From positions 1,116,001-1,180,000 of the forward strand of contig NZ_QTJX01000002.1 of the NCBI RefSeq assembly GCF_003382275.1: a stretch of DNA of 64,000 nucleotides, in the 5' to 3' direction. Within the stretch, counting starts at the first letter, position 1. Each line of letters starts with the position of its first letter. Origin of the DNA: Flagellimonas nanhaiensis (GTDB lineage Bacteria > Bacteroidota > Bacteroidia > Flavobacteriales > Flavobacteriaceae). Under the pieces are notes generated by a model. That model worked only from the letters and a program-made list of their open reading frames with translations, had not been told where the DNA came from and searched no databases. This document shows, in pieces, positions 1 to 9,647 of the stretch. The translations under genes and the position numbers were made by a program.

Positions 1-3000
1 CATATTTCCGAGGTCACCTTTGCCAACGAAATTGATTCGGATAGTACACCCAATAATGATGATGGCGATCAAAGCGAGGATGATGAGGTATCATTGACCG
101 CTTCTCCACAACAAGCGGATTTATCCTTAACCAAAACGGTGGTCGGAAGTGAGTTTACTCCGAATGTAGGTGAGTCCATAAGTTTTGTGATTTCAGTGAC
201 CAATAGCGGTCCAGACGATGCCACTAATGTGGTAGTGGTGGATCAATTGCTTTCTGGGTTTAATTTTGACTCCTATACCGCAACCATTGGCACATACGAT
301 AATACTACCGGATTTTGGCAAATAGGAACATTATCCAACGGAGCAACAGAAACATTGACGATAGATGTCACGGTAAATCCTTCAGGAAATTATACCAATA
401 CCTCCCAGGTGATTGCTTCAGATGGGTTTGATATTGATTCCACTCCCGCAAATGGTGTTTCTTCCGAAGATGACCAAGGCGATGTAACCATAGCTCCTGT
501 TAATGTGGTTGATCTTTCCCTGAATAAATCTGTGGACAACACCACGCCAGATGTTGGTTCCAATGTGGTTTTTACATTAACCACATCAAATGATGGCCCT
601 AGTGATGCCACCTCAGTGCTGGTTGAAGATTTGCTTCCTTCGGGATTCGTGTATGTATCCGATGATGGAGGAGGAGATTATAATGATGCCACAGGGACAT
701 GGGATGTGGGAACCTTGGCAAATGGAAATACAGAAATTTTAAATATTACTGCTTCCGTGAATCCCACGGGAATTTATACCAATGTAGCGGAGATTACGGC
801 TCATGACCAAGCAGATACTGATTCAACACCCAATAATGGCTTATCCACTGAAGATGATCAGGACGACGTGGTATTGGTTCCAGTTCCTTTGGTAGATGTC
901 TCTGTAACCCAAAATGCAAATACTCTAACACCCAACGTGGGGGATCAAATCATATTCACCATTACCGTATTGAACGATGGACCCAGTGAGGCCACCAACA
1001 TTGTGGTCACAGATTTTTTACCCTCAGGATATGCTTTTGTCAATGCAACCCCTTCAGTAGGATTCTATAACCCCTTGATTGGTTCTTGGATTGTGGGAAG
1101 TTTGGCAAACGGAGCTTCAGAAACGTTAGTTTTGACTGCTGATGTATTACCAAGTGGAAACTACGCCAATACCGCAGAACTGACAGGGCTGAATGAAGCG
1201 GATGTGGATTCGTTTCCGGCAAATAATGATGGTACCGAAGACGATCAAGAAACTGTGGTGCCTGTCCCGGTTCATATATCGGACCTTATTTTACGCAAAT
1301 TTGTGAACGTATTGAGTCCATTGGTGGGGCAACAGGTAATCTTTGACGTAAACATTTCCAATGATGGACCGAGTGATGTTACCGGAGTGCAGATATTGGA
1401 TTTATTGCCTTCAGGTTACACCTATGTTTCAAGCACTAGGACGGCTGGGACGTATAATCCAGCTACCGGAATTTGGGATTTAAATGGGGTTATTCCCAAT
1501 GGAACCACAGAAACTTTGACCATTGTTGCAACAGTGAACCCAACAGGGGATTATTTCAATGTGGCGGAGGTTATAGCTTCAGACAATCTGGACCCTAATT
1601 CTACACCCAATAATACCAACTTTTTTGAAAACGATTTGGACAGTGCCGGAACCACCCCAATTCCGGCAACCGATTTAACATTGGACAAATCAGTGGATAA
1701 CGAATTTCCAGATGTTCTGGACACCGTAAACTTTACTTTGATATTGACCAATGAAGGCCCCAGCGACGCCACGGGTATTGTGGTTTTGGATGAATTGCCA
1801 ACCGGATATACTTACATTTCGGATGATTCAGGAGGAGCCTACAATCCGGTAAACGGCGCCTGGAACGTAGGGACCGTTCTTGCGGGAAACAACTCTGTTT
1901 TGACTATTTCTGTACAGGTGAATCCTTCGGGAAATTACGTTAATTCTGCAGAAATCTTGGCTGTGGTTCAGTTAGATCCAGATTCTACCCCGGGCAACAA
2001 CGATCCCACGGAGGATGATCAAGATGAACAAGGAACTACACCAAGGGCGGTCACTGATATTTCAATATCCAAAACTGTAGATAATCTGAGTCCTTCGGTA
2101 GGAGATGATATTGTTTTTACCATCACCGTGAACAATGCAGGTCCCAATGATGCAACAGGTCTTGTAATAGAGGATTTATTGGGCTCGGGATACGGTTTTG
2201 TGTCGGCGTCCGCAACTTCAGGAACTTACGATGAAATTTCAGGAGGATGGGATTTACCGAGTATTACCAGTGGAGCTTCTGAAATAATGCAAATAACAGC
2301 ACAGGTATTGCCAAATGGAAATTATACAAATACCGCAGAACTGATTGCATTGGATACTTTTGATCCAGACTCAACCCCAAATAACAACTTAAGTTCCGAA
2401 GATGATCAGGCTACGGTGGTTCCCGTTCCGGGGGGATTGGCCGATTTGTCCTTAACCAAAATAGTGGACAATGCTTCTCCAAATGTAGGCGAAGTGGTCC
2501 GTTTTACCTTGAGTCTTACGAACAATGGATTGAGCAATGCAACCGGAGTTATGGTTCTGGATCAATTACCAGTTGGTTTTACCTATCAATCCCATGTGGC
2601 CACCGCAGGAGTTTATGATCCGGCCACGGGGGTTTGGACATTGAATGGAACCATTCTCAATCAGGACACCGCAAACTTGGAAATACTGGCCTTGGTAAAT
2701 GCCCCTACAGGAGCAACGGATGAGTATCTTAACATTGCCAATATATCCGCTAGCGATTTTCCTGATCCAGACAGTGATGTCACTCAAGGAATTTCGGTTG
2801 ATGACTTGTCAGATGGCCTTCAAGATGATGACGAAGCCAGTGTTTTGGTTGTTCCACAGACAACAGATCTGGCCATTTCCAAAACAGTGAACAACACAAG
2901 TCCAAACATTGGTGATGAAGTTGAATTTACCATTACAGTTGTCAATCAGGGTGGCTTTCCAACTACCAATATTGGAATAGAAGAACAATTGCCCAGAGGA

Positions 3001-3504
3001 TATGCATTGATTTCCCATCAAGTATCCTTAGGAATTTATGACCAGGACTCAGGGTTTTGGGAAATAGACCTGCTTAGGGTTTCTGAGTCGGCCACACTTC
3101 AGCTTACGGTTGAGGTGCTGGACATTGAAGACTATGTGAATATAGCAAGTCTTGCTTTCTCAGATCAATGGGACATGGATACCTCCAATGATTCCGATCA
3201 AGCATTTGTGGAACCCACCTGTTTGGTCATCTATAATGAATTTTCACCCAATGGGGATGGAGTCAATGAGTTTTTTAAGATTGATTGTATATCTCGATAC
3301 CCAAACAATCGGTTGCAAGTGTATAATCGATGGGGAAATATTGTTTTTGAACAACGCTCATACAACAATGACTGGGATGGAACCTCCAACGGTAGGGCAA
3401 TTATCCAAAAGGGAGATGCGCTGCCAGTGGGAACCTATTATTATGTGCTAGATCTTGGAGATGGATCGGTCCCTAGAACGGATTGGTTGTACATAAATAG
3501 ATAA
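1..3504 (+). CDS. Giant DUF11-repeat surface protein with T9SS type-B sorting domain (5' end outside window)
   Basis: The frame is open from base 1, so the N-terminus lies upstream; the TTG at 94 is not a credible start. About 1167 residues are visible. They hold eight DUF11-type beta-sandwich repeats of roughly 125-130 residues, each opening with a pattern like DLSLTKTVDN..P.VGD and NDGPSDAT, separated by acidic calcium-site-like linkers (STPNN..SEDDQ). The last ~95 residues are a gliding-motility-associated C-terminal domain (FSPNGDGVNEFF, VYNRWGNIVFE, PVGTYYYVLDLG), which targets proteins to the type IX secretion system. Expected role: a long secreted adhesin on the cell surface. A PorP/SprF partner gene follows 7 bp downstream. 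The adhesin role is inferred from architecture; ligand unknown. Confidence 0.9.
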   Translation, partial: HISEVTFANEIDSDSTPNNDDGDQSEDDEVSLTASPQQADLSLTKTVVGSEFTPNVGESISFVISVTNSGPDDATNVVVVDQLLSGFNFDSYTATIGTYDNTTGFWQIGTLSNGATETLTIDVTVNPSGNYTNTSQVIASDGFDIDSTPANGVSSEDDQGDVTIAPVNVVDLSLNKSVDNTTPDVGSNVVFTLTTSNDGPSDATSVLVEDLLPSGFVYVSDDGGGDYNDATGTWDVGTLANGNTEILNITASVNPTGIYTNVAEITAHDQADTDSTPNNGLSTEDDQDDVVLVPVPLVDVSVTQNANTLTPNVGDQIIFTITVLNDGPSEATNIVVTDFLPSGYAFVNATPSVGFYNPLIGSWIVGSLANGASETLVLTADVLPSGNYANTAELTGLNEADVDSFPANNDGTEDDQETVVPVPVHISDLILRKFVNVLSPLVGQQVIFDVNISNDGPSDVTGVQILDLLPSGYTYVSSTRTAGTYNPATGIWDLNGVIPNGTTETLTIVATVNPTGDYFNVAEVIASDNLDPNSTPNNTNFFENDLDSAGTTPIPATDLTLDKSVDNEFPDVLDTVNFTLILTNEGPSDATGIVVLDELPTGYTYISDDSGGAYNPVNGAWNVGTVLAGNNSVLTISVQVNPSGNYVNSAEILAVVQLDPDSTPGNNDPTEDDQDEQGTTPRAVTDISISKTVDNLSPSVGDDIVFTITVNNAGPNDATGLVIEDLLGSGYGFVSASATSGTYDEISGGWDLPSITSGASEIMQITAQVLPNGNYTNTAELIALDTFDPDSTPNNNLSSEDDQATVVPVPGGLADLSLTKIVDNASPNVGEVVRFTLSLTNNGLSNATGVMVLDQLPVGFTYQSHVATAGVYDPATGVWTLNGTILNQDTANLEILALVNAPTGATDEYLNIANISASDFPDPDSDVTQGISVDDLSDGLQDDDEASVLVVPQTTDLAISKTVNNTSPNIGDEVEFTITVVNQGGFPTTNIGIEEQLPRGYALISHQVSLGIYDQDSGFWEIDLLRVSESATLQLTVEVLDIEDYVNIASLAFSDQWDMDTSNDSDQAFVEPTCLVIYNEFSPNGDGVNEFFKIDCISRYPNNRLQVYNRWGNIVFEQRSYNNDWDGTSNGRAIIQKGDALPVGTYYYVLDLGDGSVPRTDWLYINR

Positions 3505-3511
3505 AAGAAGC

Positions 3512-4459
3512 ATGAAAAATGTAAAAGGAACATACAAGACTATTAGAAGGTTGCAGAGCAGTCTTCTGGTGCTATTGCTCCTTTTGCCCATTGTTTCTAT
3601 GGCTCAACAAGACCCCCAGTTTACCCAATACATGTACAACACATTAAGTGTCAACCCCGCTTATGCAGGTTCTCGGGGGCATTTGACAAGTCTTTTAATG
3701 CATCGTTCGCAATGGGTAGGGGTAAACGGCGCACCCAATACACAAATTTTGGCGGTGGACAGCCCTGTGGAGAACAATGTTGGCGCCGGATTGGTATTGG
3801 CACATGATGCGTTGGGGCCATCATCTGAACTTTTTGTTGATGCCAATGTCTCATACACCGTGCAGTTGGATAGTGCCAATAGGAAACTGTCCTTTGGTTT
3901 AAAGGCAGGTGGAAGGTTGTTCAATGTAGATTTTTCCAAAGGCTTGATGGAAAACCCGGATACGGCCTTTCAGGATAATATCTCCAACAAGTTTTTCCCA
4001 ACCATTGGAGCCGGAATATACTATCACACCGGAAAGGCATATCTAGGATTTGCCGTTCCCAATTTTTTCTCTCAGAATCACTATGATGGACAAGAACAGG
4101 AAATTGCAGCTGAACGCTTGCACTATTATTTAATTGGAGGAAGGATTCTTGATTTGACCCCAGATGTAAAGTTTAAACCAGCATTCTTTGCAAAATGGGT
4201 CCCAGGAGCACCATTGATCGTAGATATTTCGGCCAATGCCATGCTCAAGGAGACCTTTACCTTTGGAGTGGCCTACCGATGGGACGATTCCTTTTCAGCT
4301 TTGCTGGGCCTTCAAATATCACCAAATCTTAACGCTGGCTATGCCTATGATTTAACTACTACCAATTTAGGGAGCTACACTAGTGGTACCCATGAAATAT
4401 TTCTTCGATACGAGTTCAAAACCGTTGAGAAGAAACTAAAATCCCCCAGATTTTATTAA
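3512..4459 (+). CDS. PorP/SprF family type IX secretion membrane protein
   Basis: 315 residues with a signal peptide ending near SMAQQ. The start of the mature protein, DPQFTQYMYNTLSVNPAYAGSRG, is diagnostic of the PorP/SprF family of outer-membrane beta-barrels. Known members are needed to secrete or attach large T9SS substrates with type-B C-terminal domains and are usually encoded directly beside their substrate, as here: the giant DUF11 protein ends 7 bp upstream. The ATG at 3512 is preceded by a purine-rich AAAAGAAGC. The OmpA-type gene follows after one base, so the three genes form one operon. The pairing with the upstream protein is inference from synteny. Confidence 0.92.
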   Translation: MKNVKGTYKTIRRLQSSLLVLLLLLPIVSMAQQDPQFTQYMYNTLSVNPAYAGSRGHLTSLLMHRSQWVGVNGAPNTQILAVDSPVENNVGAGLVLAHDALGPSSELFVDANVSYTVQLDSANRKLSFGLKAGGRLFNVDFSKGLMENPDTAFQDNISNKFFPTIGAGIYYHTGKAYLGFAVPNFFSQNHYDGQEQEIAAERLHYYLIGGRILDLTPDVKFKPAFFAKWVPGAPLIVDISANAMLKETFTFGVAYRWDDSFSALLGLQISPNLNAGYAYDLTTTNLGSYTSGTHEIFLRYEFKTVEKKLKSPRFY

Positions 4460-4460
4460 A

Positions 4461-6410
4461 ATGAAAGCTTTAAAAACCAACATAATTGCATTCGTCCTCT
4501 TGTTGAGCTGCACCCTTTCCGCCCAGTTGCAGTACAACGATGCTGATGTCAATTTTGAAAACATGATGTATGTAAGGGCGGCAAGGCAGTATGAAAGTAT
4601 GGTGAGGAAAGGAGATAAGTCCAAGCATGTGTTGCAACGTTTGGGAGATTCTTATTTCTACAATACCAACATGAAGAATGCTGCAAAATGGTACGCGGTA
4701 CTTTTTTCTAAATACGAAAACGTACTGGATCCAGAATACATTTTCAGGTATGTGCATGCTCTTCAGGGTACGGGAGACTATGTGCTCTCCAAGGCAATCA
4801 TGAAAATCTACAAGCAAAAACTTGAAAAATCCGGATTCACCGTTGAGCAATTGAAGGACAATGATGAAAAAATGGATGAACTGCTCAATAGGCAGCCCCA
4901 GTTCTATGTTTCAAATTTGTCCATTAACACATCAGTATCAGATTTTGGGACCACTTATTATAAGGACAAAATTGTGTTTTCTTCCAGTAGGGATTCATTA
5001 AAATTGGAAACCCGGGTTTACGAATGGAATAGACAACCCTATCTGGATTTTTTCGTGGCCGATGCCAATGACCTTGGATTTGATCTGGACAATGTGGTTT
5101 CATTTTCATCAATATTGAACACCAGATACCATGAAGCAGGGGCAACCTTTTCACCTGAGGGAGATGTAATGTACTTTACCCGAAACAATTTTACCAACCA
5201 GAACCTGGGAAGGGATAAAGATGGAGTAAATCACCTCAAAATTTATACCTCAGAACTCAAGAACGGCAAATGGACGGAAGCCACCGAGGTATCATTCAAT
5301 AGTGAAAACTACTCTGTTGGGCAACCTGCGATGAGTCCAGATGGTAGTAAGCTGTATTTTGTGTCGGATATGCCGAGTAGTCTGGGTGGAACGGACATTT
5401 ATGTGGTGGATGTAGATGATAGCGGTAATTTTTCAACGCCCCGGAACTTGGGTCCGGCCATAAACACGAGTGCCAGGGAAATGTTCCCCTTTGTAACAGA
5501 AGAGAAGCTCTATTTTGCTTCAGATGGGCATCTGGGTTTTGGTGGTTTGGACGTTTTCGAGAGCGAATTTGGGAATGATGGATTTGGTCTTCCCAATAAC
5601 CTTGGAAAACCACTGAACAGCAACAAAGATGATTTTGCGTATATCGTAAATGAATCTACCCAAAGAGGATATTTTTCATCTAATAGAGCGGGAGGTAAGG
5701 GAGATGATGATATCTATTCTTTTAGACGAATGGAAGAAACTTGTGAGCAAACCGTGAAGGGAAGTATTGTTCGAACGGCAAATGCACAGCCCATTGTAAA
5801 TGTAGAAGTAGCACTTTGTGCAGAAGATGGAACTCCATTGGCAAATACAGTCACAGACCCCTACGGAGCATTTCATTTTGATATGACCTTGGATTGCGAA
5901 TCAAACTATGTAATCAAGACCAAAAAGGAAGGTTTTAAGTCAGGACAGGGAAACCTTGAGACGTCAAAAGAGAAAGATTTGGAAAACAATGTGGCGCTTG
6001 AAATGACCAAGGAGCTCAACAAACTCATTGTTCAGGAAGATGGTGTGCTCAAGATTAAGATTGATAACATTTACTTTGATGTGAACAAATCGGAAATCCG
6101 GCCAGATGCTGCCCAAGAACTCAACAAAATTGTTGAGGTGATGAAGGAATACCCAAATATGGTAATCAAAATTGAGGCACATACAGATTCTCGTGGCAGT
6201 GATAGGTACAACGAAACATTATCAGATAAAAGAGCCAAGGCAACAGGGAACTACATTGTTTCCCAGGGTATTGAGGACAACCGTATTGAGAGTGCAATAG
6301 GATATGGAGAAAAACAATTGTTGAATCAATGCGCCAACGGCGTAAAATGTTCCCAAGAGGAACACAATCTTAACAGAAGATCGGAGTTCATCATAGTTAA
6401 GCTGAATTAA
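4461..6410 (+). CDS. OmpA-family protein with TPR-like, PD40 and regulatory-like domains
   Basis: 649 residues. A signal peptide (LLLSCTLSAQ) is followed by a helical TPR-like region (about 30-130), a WD40/PD40-like beta-propeller region (about 150-430, with motifs such as MSPDGSKLYFVSD and FFSSNRAGGKGDDDIY), a carboxypeptidase-regulatory-like domain (about 440-520) and a C-terminal OmpA peptidoglycan-binding domain (about 535-645, IYFDVNKSEIRPDA, IEAHTDSRGS, LSDKRAKAT). This arrangement resembles PorE-type T9SS-associated proteins, which link outer-membrane complexes to peptidoglycan. It starts one base after the PorP/SprF stop. A strong terminator closes the operon at 6438-6475. The domain calls are firm; the exact role with the adhesin is inferred. 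Confidence 0.9.
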   Translation: MKALKTNIIAFVLLLSCTLSAQLQYNDADVNFENMMYVRAARQYESMVRKGDKSKHVLQRLGDSYFYNTNMKNAAKWYAVLFSKYENVLDPEYIFRYVHALQGTGDYVLSKAIMKIYKQKLEKSGFTVEQLKDNDEKMDELLNRQPQFYVSNLSINTSVSDFGTTYYKDKIVFSSSRDSLKLETRVYEWNRQPYLDFFVADANDLGFDLDNVVSFSSILNTRYHEAGATFSPEGDVMYFTRNNFTNQNLGRDKDGVNHLKIYTSELKNGKWTEATEVSFNSENYSVGQPAMSPDGSKLYFVSDMPSSLGGTDIYVVDVDDSGNFSTPRNLGPAINTSAREMFPFVTEEKLYFASDGHLGFGGLDVFESEFGNDGFGLPNNLGKPLNSNKDDFAYIVNESTQRGYFSSNRAGGKGDDDIYSFRRMEETCEQTVKGSIVRTANAQPIVNVEVALCAEDGTPLANTVTDPYGAFHFDMTLDCESNYVIKTKKEGFKSGQGNLETSKEKDLENNVALEMTKELNKLIVQEDGVLKIKIDNIYFDVNKSEIRPDAAQELNKIVEVMKEYPNMVIKIEAHTDSRGSDRYNETLSDKRAKATGNYIVSQGIEDNRIESAIGYGEKQLLNQCANGVKCSQEEHNLNRRSEFIIVKLN

Positions 6411-6437
6411 CCAAACCTAACATAACCTCATCCTACA

Positions 6438-6475
6438 AACCTTCAATATTTATTGAAGGTTTTTTTATTTTTTTC
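6438..6475 (+). terminator. Rho-independent terminator of the DUF11/PorP/OmpA operon
   Basis: A near-perfect hairpin with arms AACCTTCAATA and TATTGAAGGTT around a two-base loop, followed by a T-rich tail of about 15 bases. It sits 28 bp after the OmpA gene stop. Confidence 0.85.
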
Positions 6476-6544
6476 AGTTTGTGCAACCCTTTTGTTTTTC
6501 TATTGTCTTTGGGTTAGATGAATAAGAATTATTTTTAGCTGTCA

Positions 6545-7105
6545 TTGAATAATCGTCCAGGATTTTTGGAAGCGAAAGTACGTTTTACCCATCAAATATT
6601 GGTGGAACAGAGCAAAGAGGGAGACCGGAATGCACAATACCAGTTGTATAAGCTGTACGTGGATGCCATGTTCAACATTGCTATGCGGTTAGTGACCATT
6701 AGGGAGGATGCCGAGGACGTTGTTCAAGAGAGTTTTGTTGAGGCCTTCAAAAAACTGGGTTCATTTAGATACGAAAGTTCATTTGGGGCTTGGTTGAAGA
6801 GAATAGTGATCAATAGGAGCATTAACCATTTAAAGGCAAAACGACTACTGTTTTCTTCAATGGAGAACGAACAGGAGCCGGTAGAAGAAGAGAATATAGA
6901 AGAAGTACATGAACTGGAGTTGGAGAAAATAAAAATCGGGCTTTCCCGATTGCCAGAAGGTTATAAGCAGATAATAACCCTATACCTTTTGGAAGGGTAC
7001 GATCATATTGAGATTGGTGAAATTTTGGGGATATCCACCTCCACCTCCAAATCACAGTACCATAGAGCTAAAAAGAAACTTATTCAAATTGTAAATGCAT
7101 TATGA
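6545..7105 (+). CDS. ECF-type RNA polymerase sigma factor
   Basis: 186 residues. Sigma region 2 is at about 25-95 (LYKLYVDAMFNIAMRL, EDAEDVVQESFVEAFKKL, SFGAWLKRIVINRSIN) and region 4 at about 135-185 (LPEGYKQIITLYLLEG, HIEIGEILGISTSTSK, YHRAKKKL). The frame is closed by TAG at 6536-6538 and the first start-like codon is the TTG at 6545, so I take that; the next ATG (6669) would cut into region 2. Its stop overlaps the start of the next gene (ATGATG at 7102), which encodes a likely membrane anti-sigma partner. Confidence 0.92.
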   Translation: MNNRPGFLEAKVRFTHQILVEQSKEGDRNAQYQLYKLYVDAMFNIAMRLVTIREDAEDVVQESFVEAFKKLGSFRYESSFGAWLKRIVINRSINHLKAKRLLFSSMENEQEPVEEENIEEVHELELEKIKIGLSRLPEGYKQIITLYLLEGYDHIEIGEILGISTSTSKSQYHRAKKKLIQIVNAL

Positions 7106-7647
7106 TGGACAATTTTGAAAGATTCATTAAGGAAAACAAACAAGCTTTTGATGTCCATAAGGCGGACCAGGATAAGCTTTGGCAGGGAATTGCCTCCCAA
7201 TTGGATGAAGAGTCCAAACCCAAGGTGATACCGCTTTGGAAATCGAGCAAACTAAGAATAGCGGCCTCGGTGATATTGCTATTAGGGCTGTCATTAATGA
7301 CTTTTTTAATGGTTCAACAACCTGATACCACCATGGAAGGGTATGCAAGTGAGGAACTGTTGGAAATAGATATGCATTATCAACATTTAGTGTTTCAACA
7401 AGTTCAATTGGTAAAAAACCATCCTAGGCTTTCCGCTGAGGACAAAGAGGAGTTTCTATCCTTTATGGATGAACTCGATGAAGAATATGGCCAGTTGAAA
7501 TTAGAGATGCAAAACAATTTGGACAATGAGCGGGTTTTGGAAGCCATTGTGAACAATTACAAAAAGCGAATAGAACTGATCGAGAACTTACTTGAACAGA
7601 TCAGTGCTTCTAAAAAAGAAATGGATTATGAAGGATATATTTTATAA
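7102..7647 (+). CDS. Single-pass membrane protein, candidate anti-sigma factor
   Basis: 181 residues: an acidic and basic cytoplasmic N-terminus of about 50 residues, one membrane segment (about 52-70, IAASVILLLGLSLMTFLMV), then a helical, charged C-terminal region (KEEFLSFMDELDEEYG, NNYKKRIELIENLLEQI). There is no clear match to a named domain. Its ATGA overlap with the ECF sigma gene, the membrane topology and the size fit the anti-sigma or regulator gene usually found at this place in Bacteroidota. The anti-sigma function is inferred from context. Confidence 0.7.
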   Translation: MMDNFERFIKENKQAFDVHKADQDKLWQGIASQLDEESKPKVIPLWKSSKLRIAASVILLLGLSLMTFLMVQQPDTTMEGYASEELLEIDMHYQHLVFQQVQLVKNHPRLSAEDKEEFLSFMDELDEEYGQLKLEMQNNLDNERVLEAIVNNYKKRIELIENLLEQISASKKEMDYEGYIL

Positions 7648-8716
7648 ACGTACGGTTGTAGCAGTAGCGCTGTTTTTCTGTTCTGTACTTGCTTTTGCAC
7701 AAAGTGAGAGAAACAAAGAGTGGGATAGGACATTCGACCTTTCCCAAACGGGTAAGGTAAGAATAGAGAACAAGTACGGTAACGTGGTCGTGAACGGTTG
7801 GGACAAGGAACAGGTAAAAGTGTCTGTTTCCATACAGGTGCGTCACAGAAAAGATGAAAATGCAGTGAAGCTGCTGGACAGAATCCAACCTAAGGTTGTA
7901 CAAACAGGGAATTTTATCCAGGTCATTTCTGAAATTGGCAACAGGAATAGCGGATTTTTCGCCAAATACTTTAATAAGGCCAATCCTTTTGACTTCGATA
8001 AATCAAATGTGCAGATAGATTATGAAGTTTATCTTCCTCAGAACACTGAGCTTGATATTGCCAACAAGTTTGGAGATATCATCATAGACTCTTGGACCGG
8101 TGACCTAGAAATAACCCTTCAACACGGTGATATTTGGGTCAATGAAGATATCTCAACGGCTAAAATCGATATGCGGTTTGGAAAAATCAATGCAAGAGAC
8201 ATGGATTATGGCAACATAAAAATGGATAATGGGCGCATTGATGTAGAAAGTGCCCAGAAGATGAAAATAATCAGCAGTGGAAGTGATGTACATTTAGGTA
8301 AAGTGGCCGATTTGGAACTGTACTCTAGCAAGGATGAGGTAGTATTAGAAGAAATAGGGGACTTGAGGGGAGATTTTAAATTCTCCAATGCGGATATAGA
8401 GAATGTAACAAATGAAATATTCCTGACACTAAGGGTAGCAGAGGTGCAAATCCAAAATGTGATGAATCCAGATGCAGAGATTGATATTGTACAGGAATCT
8501 TCGGAAATCAACATGAATATCTCAGGTCTTTCCTTTGAATTTAGTGCAACCTTGGAACAAGGCCTGTTGCGTGTTCCCAAAACCTTTTCCAATGTAAAAA
8601 CACATGTTACCAATGAAGGACGTAAGATCAGGGATATTACCGCAACCTATGGAACGGGAAAGAAGGGGGATTTTTCAATAAATGGAATCAAGGGAATCAT
8701 AATATTGACGGATTGA
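7628..8716 (+). CDS. Exported DUF4097/adhesin-like beta-solenoid protein
   Basis: 362 residues from the ATG at 7628, which is chosen because it gives a clean signal peptide (TVVAVALFFCSVLAFAQ); the frame is open back to 7592. The body is rich in short beta repeats beginning KVRIENKYGNVVVNGWDKEQVKV, the pattern seen in DUF4097-type envelope proteins, with further turns such as ANKFGDIIIDSWTGDLEIT. It overlaps the preceding candidate anti-sigma gene by 20 bp, so it belongs to the same transcript and is a likely member or sensor of the ECF envelope-stress module. Biochemical role unknown. Confidence 0.8.
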   Translation: MKDIFYKRTVVAVALFFCSVLAFAQSERNKEWDRTFDLSQTGKVRIENKYGNVVVNGWDKEQVKVSVSIQVRHRKDENAVKLLDRIQPKVVQTGNFIQVISEIGNRNSGFFAKYFNKANPFDFDKSNVQIDYEVYLPQNTELDIANKFGDIIIDSWTGDLEITLQHGDIWVNEDISTAKIDMRFGKINARDMDYGNIKMDNGRIDVESAQKMKIISSGSDVHLGKVADLELYSSKDEVVLEEIGDLRGDFKFSNADIENVTNEIFLTLRVAEVQIQNVMNPDAEIDIVQESSEINMNISGLSFEFSATLEQGLLRVPKTFSNVKTHVTNEGRKIRDITATYGTGKKGDFSINGIKGIIILTD

Positions 8717-8789
8717 TCAAAAAAAATAGGCAAAGGTGCAACCCTCATAAATTTTGATTGTCTTTAATTCTGAAACCAAAAAACGAAAC

Positions 8790-9446
8790 ATGATTAGATT
8801 AAAACCATTACTCCCGCTGTTACTCTTTGGATGTGTAGCATGGGGCCAGACCCAAGAAAATGACAATTTTATTGAATTCAATGACCGAAAAAGCGTTGTG
8901 CATGGCGTGTATTTGGGACTCACTACCTATTACGGAGAGATTGATGGCAAATCAACATATATAGGAGGAATGAAAGTGGCTTATGTAGCCAATAGGCAGT
9001 TTGAAGTTGGTTTCTCGGGGGTTTTTCTGTACTCTGAACAGGACAACCCCCGTACTTTGAACGAAGACCTGATCGGAGGCTATGGGGGACTTCACCTAGA
9101 GCCTATTTTGTTCAGTAAATCACTGGTCAACCTGTCCTTTCCAATACTTATCGGTGCAGGAGGATTTGGCTATCTGGGCAACGATTTTGATGATCGCATA
9201 GGCGATATCGACGAGGATGATGTTGACGCTGTTTTTGTTTTTGAGCCCGGAATGAACGTACTCTTCAATGTGTCCAGATACCTTCAGCTTGAAGCTGGTG
9301 TCAAATACCGCCTTTCCAGTAGATTGGAATTGGATGGCAACCCACTTAGAAACATCAATGGATTTTCAGGTGGAGTGGGAATAAAGGTCGGAGTTTTTAA
9401 CATGGGAAGGAATCGATACAAAAAACACTTGGGCAATGGCGAATAA
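8790..9446 (+). CDS. Predicted outer-membrane beta-barrel protein
   Basis: 218 residues from the ATG at 8790, giving a signal peptide ending FGCVAWGQ. The mature part alternates hydrophobic strands and turns (VYLGLTTYYGEI, MKVAYVANRQFEVGFSGVFLY, LNLSFPILIGAGGFGYLG-like) and closes with aromatic/Arg-rich strands, typical of small flavobacterial beta-barrels. No enzymatic motif is seen. It lies 73 bp after the DUF4097-like gene, plausibly in the same operon. Function unknown. Confidence 0.75.
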   Translation: MIRLKPLLPLLLFGCVAWGQTQENDNFIEFNDRKSVVHGVYLGLTTYYGEIDGKSTYIGGMKVAYVANRQFEVGFSGVFLYSEQDNPRTLNEDLIGGYGGLHLEPILFSKSLVNLSFPILIGAGGFGYLGNDFDDRIGDIDEDDVDAVFVFEPGMNVLFNVSRYLQLEAGVKYRLSSRLELDGNPLRNINGFSGGVGIKVGVFNMGRNRYKKHLGNGE

Positions 9447-9615
9447 ATCAAACCCGGAACAGCCAATGGCCAATGGACTTTTGGCCAACCACGTATTCAC
9501 GGAAAATGGCATAGTGTTTATAAGAAGCGCACAACAATTGGAACAAGATGAATGGTCCGCAATTAATTTTTATTGGATGCCTGTTTTGAAGTTGGAGCAG
9601 GAGCTTGGATCATAA
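9436..9615 (+). CDS. Small 59-residue ORF of unknown function
   Basis: Reads from ATG at 9436 to TAA at 9613-9615, overlapping the barrel-protein stop by 11 bp. The product begins MANKSNPEQPMANGLL and ends FYWMPVLKLEQELGS. The composition looks coding (even use of N, E, Q, L, W and Y, no low-complexity stretch), and the overlapping position is typical of translational coupling. No signal peptide or membrane segment. I recognise no family. The alternative is a chance ORF. Confidence 0.5.
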   Translation: MANKSNPEQPMANGLLANHVFTENGIVFIRSAQQLEQDEWSAINFYWMPVLKLEQELGS

Positions 9616-9647
9616 CAACCACCGTATTACATCAAAAAACGAATATC

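Noticed and set aside
7592-7627. Extended N-terminus for the DUF4097-like gene
   Set aside because: Starting at 7628 gives a clean signal peptide; the extra residues do not fit one.
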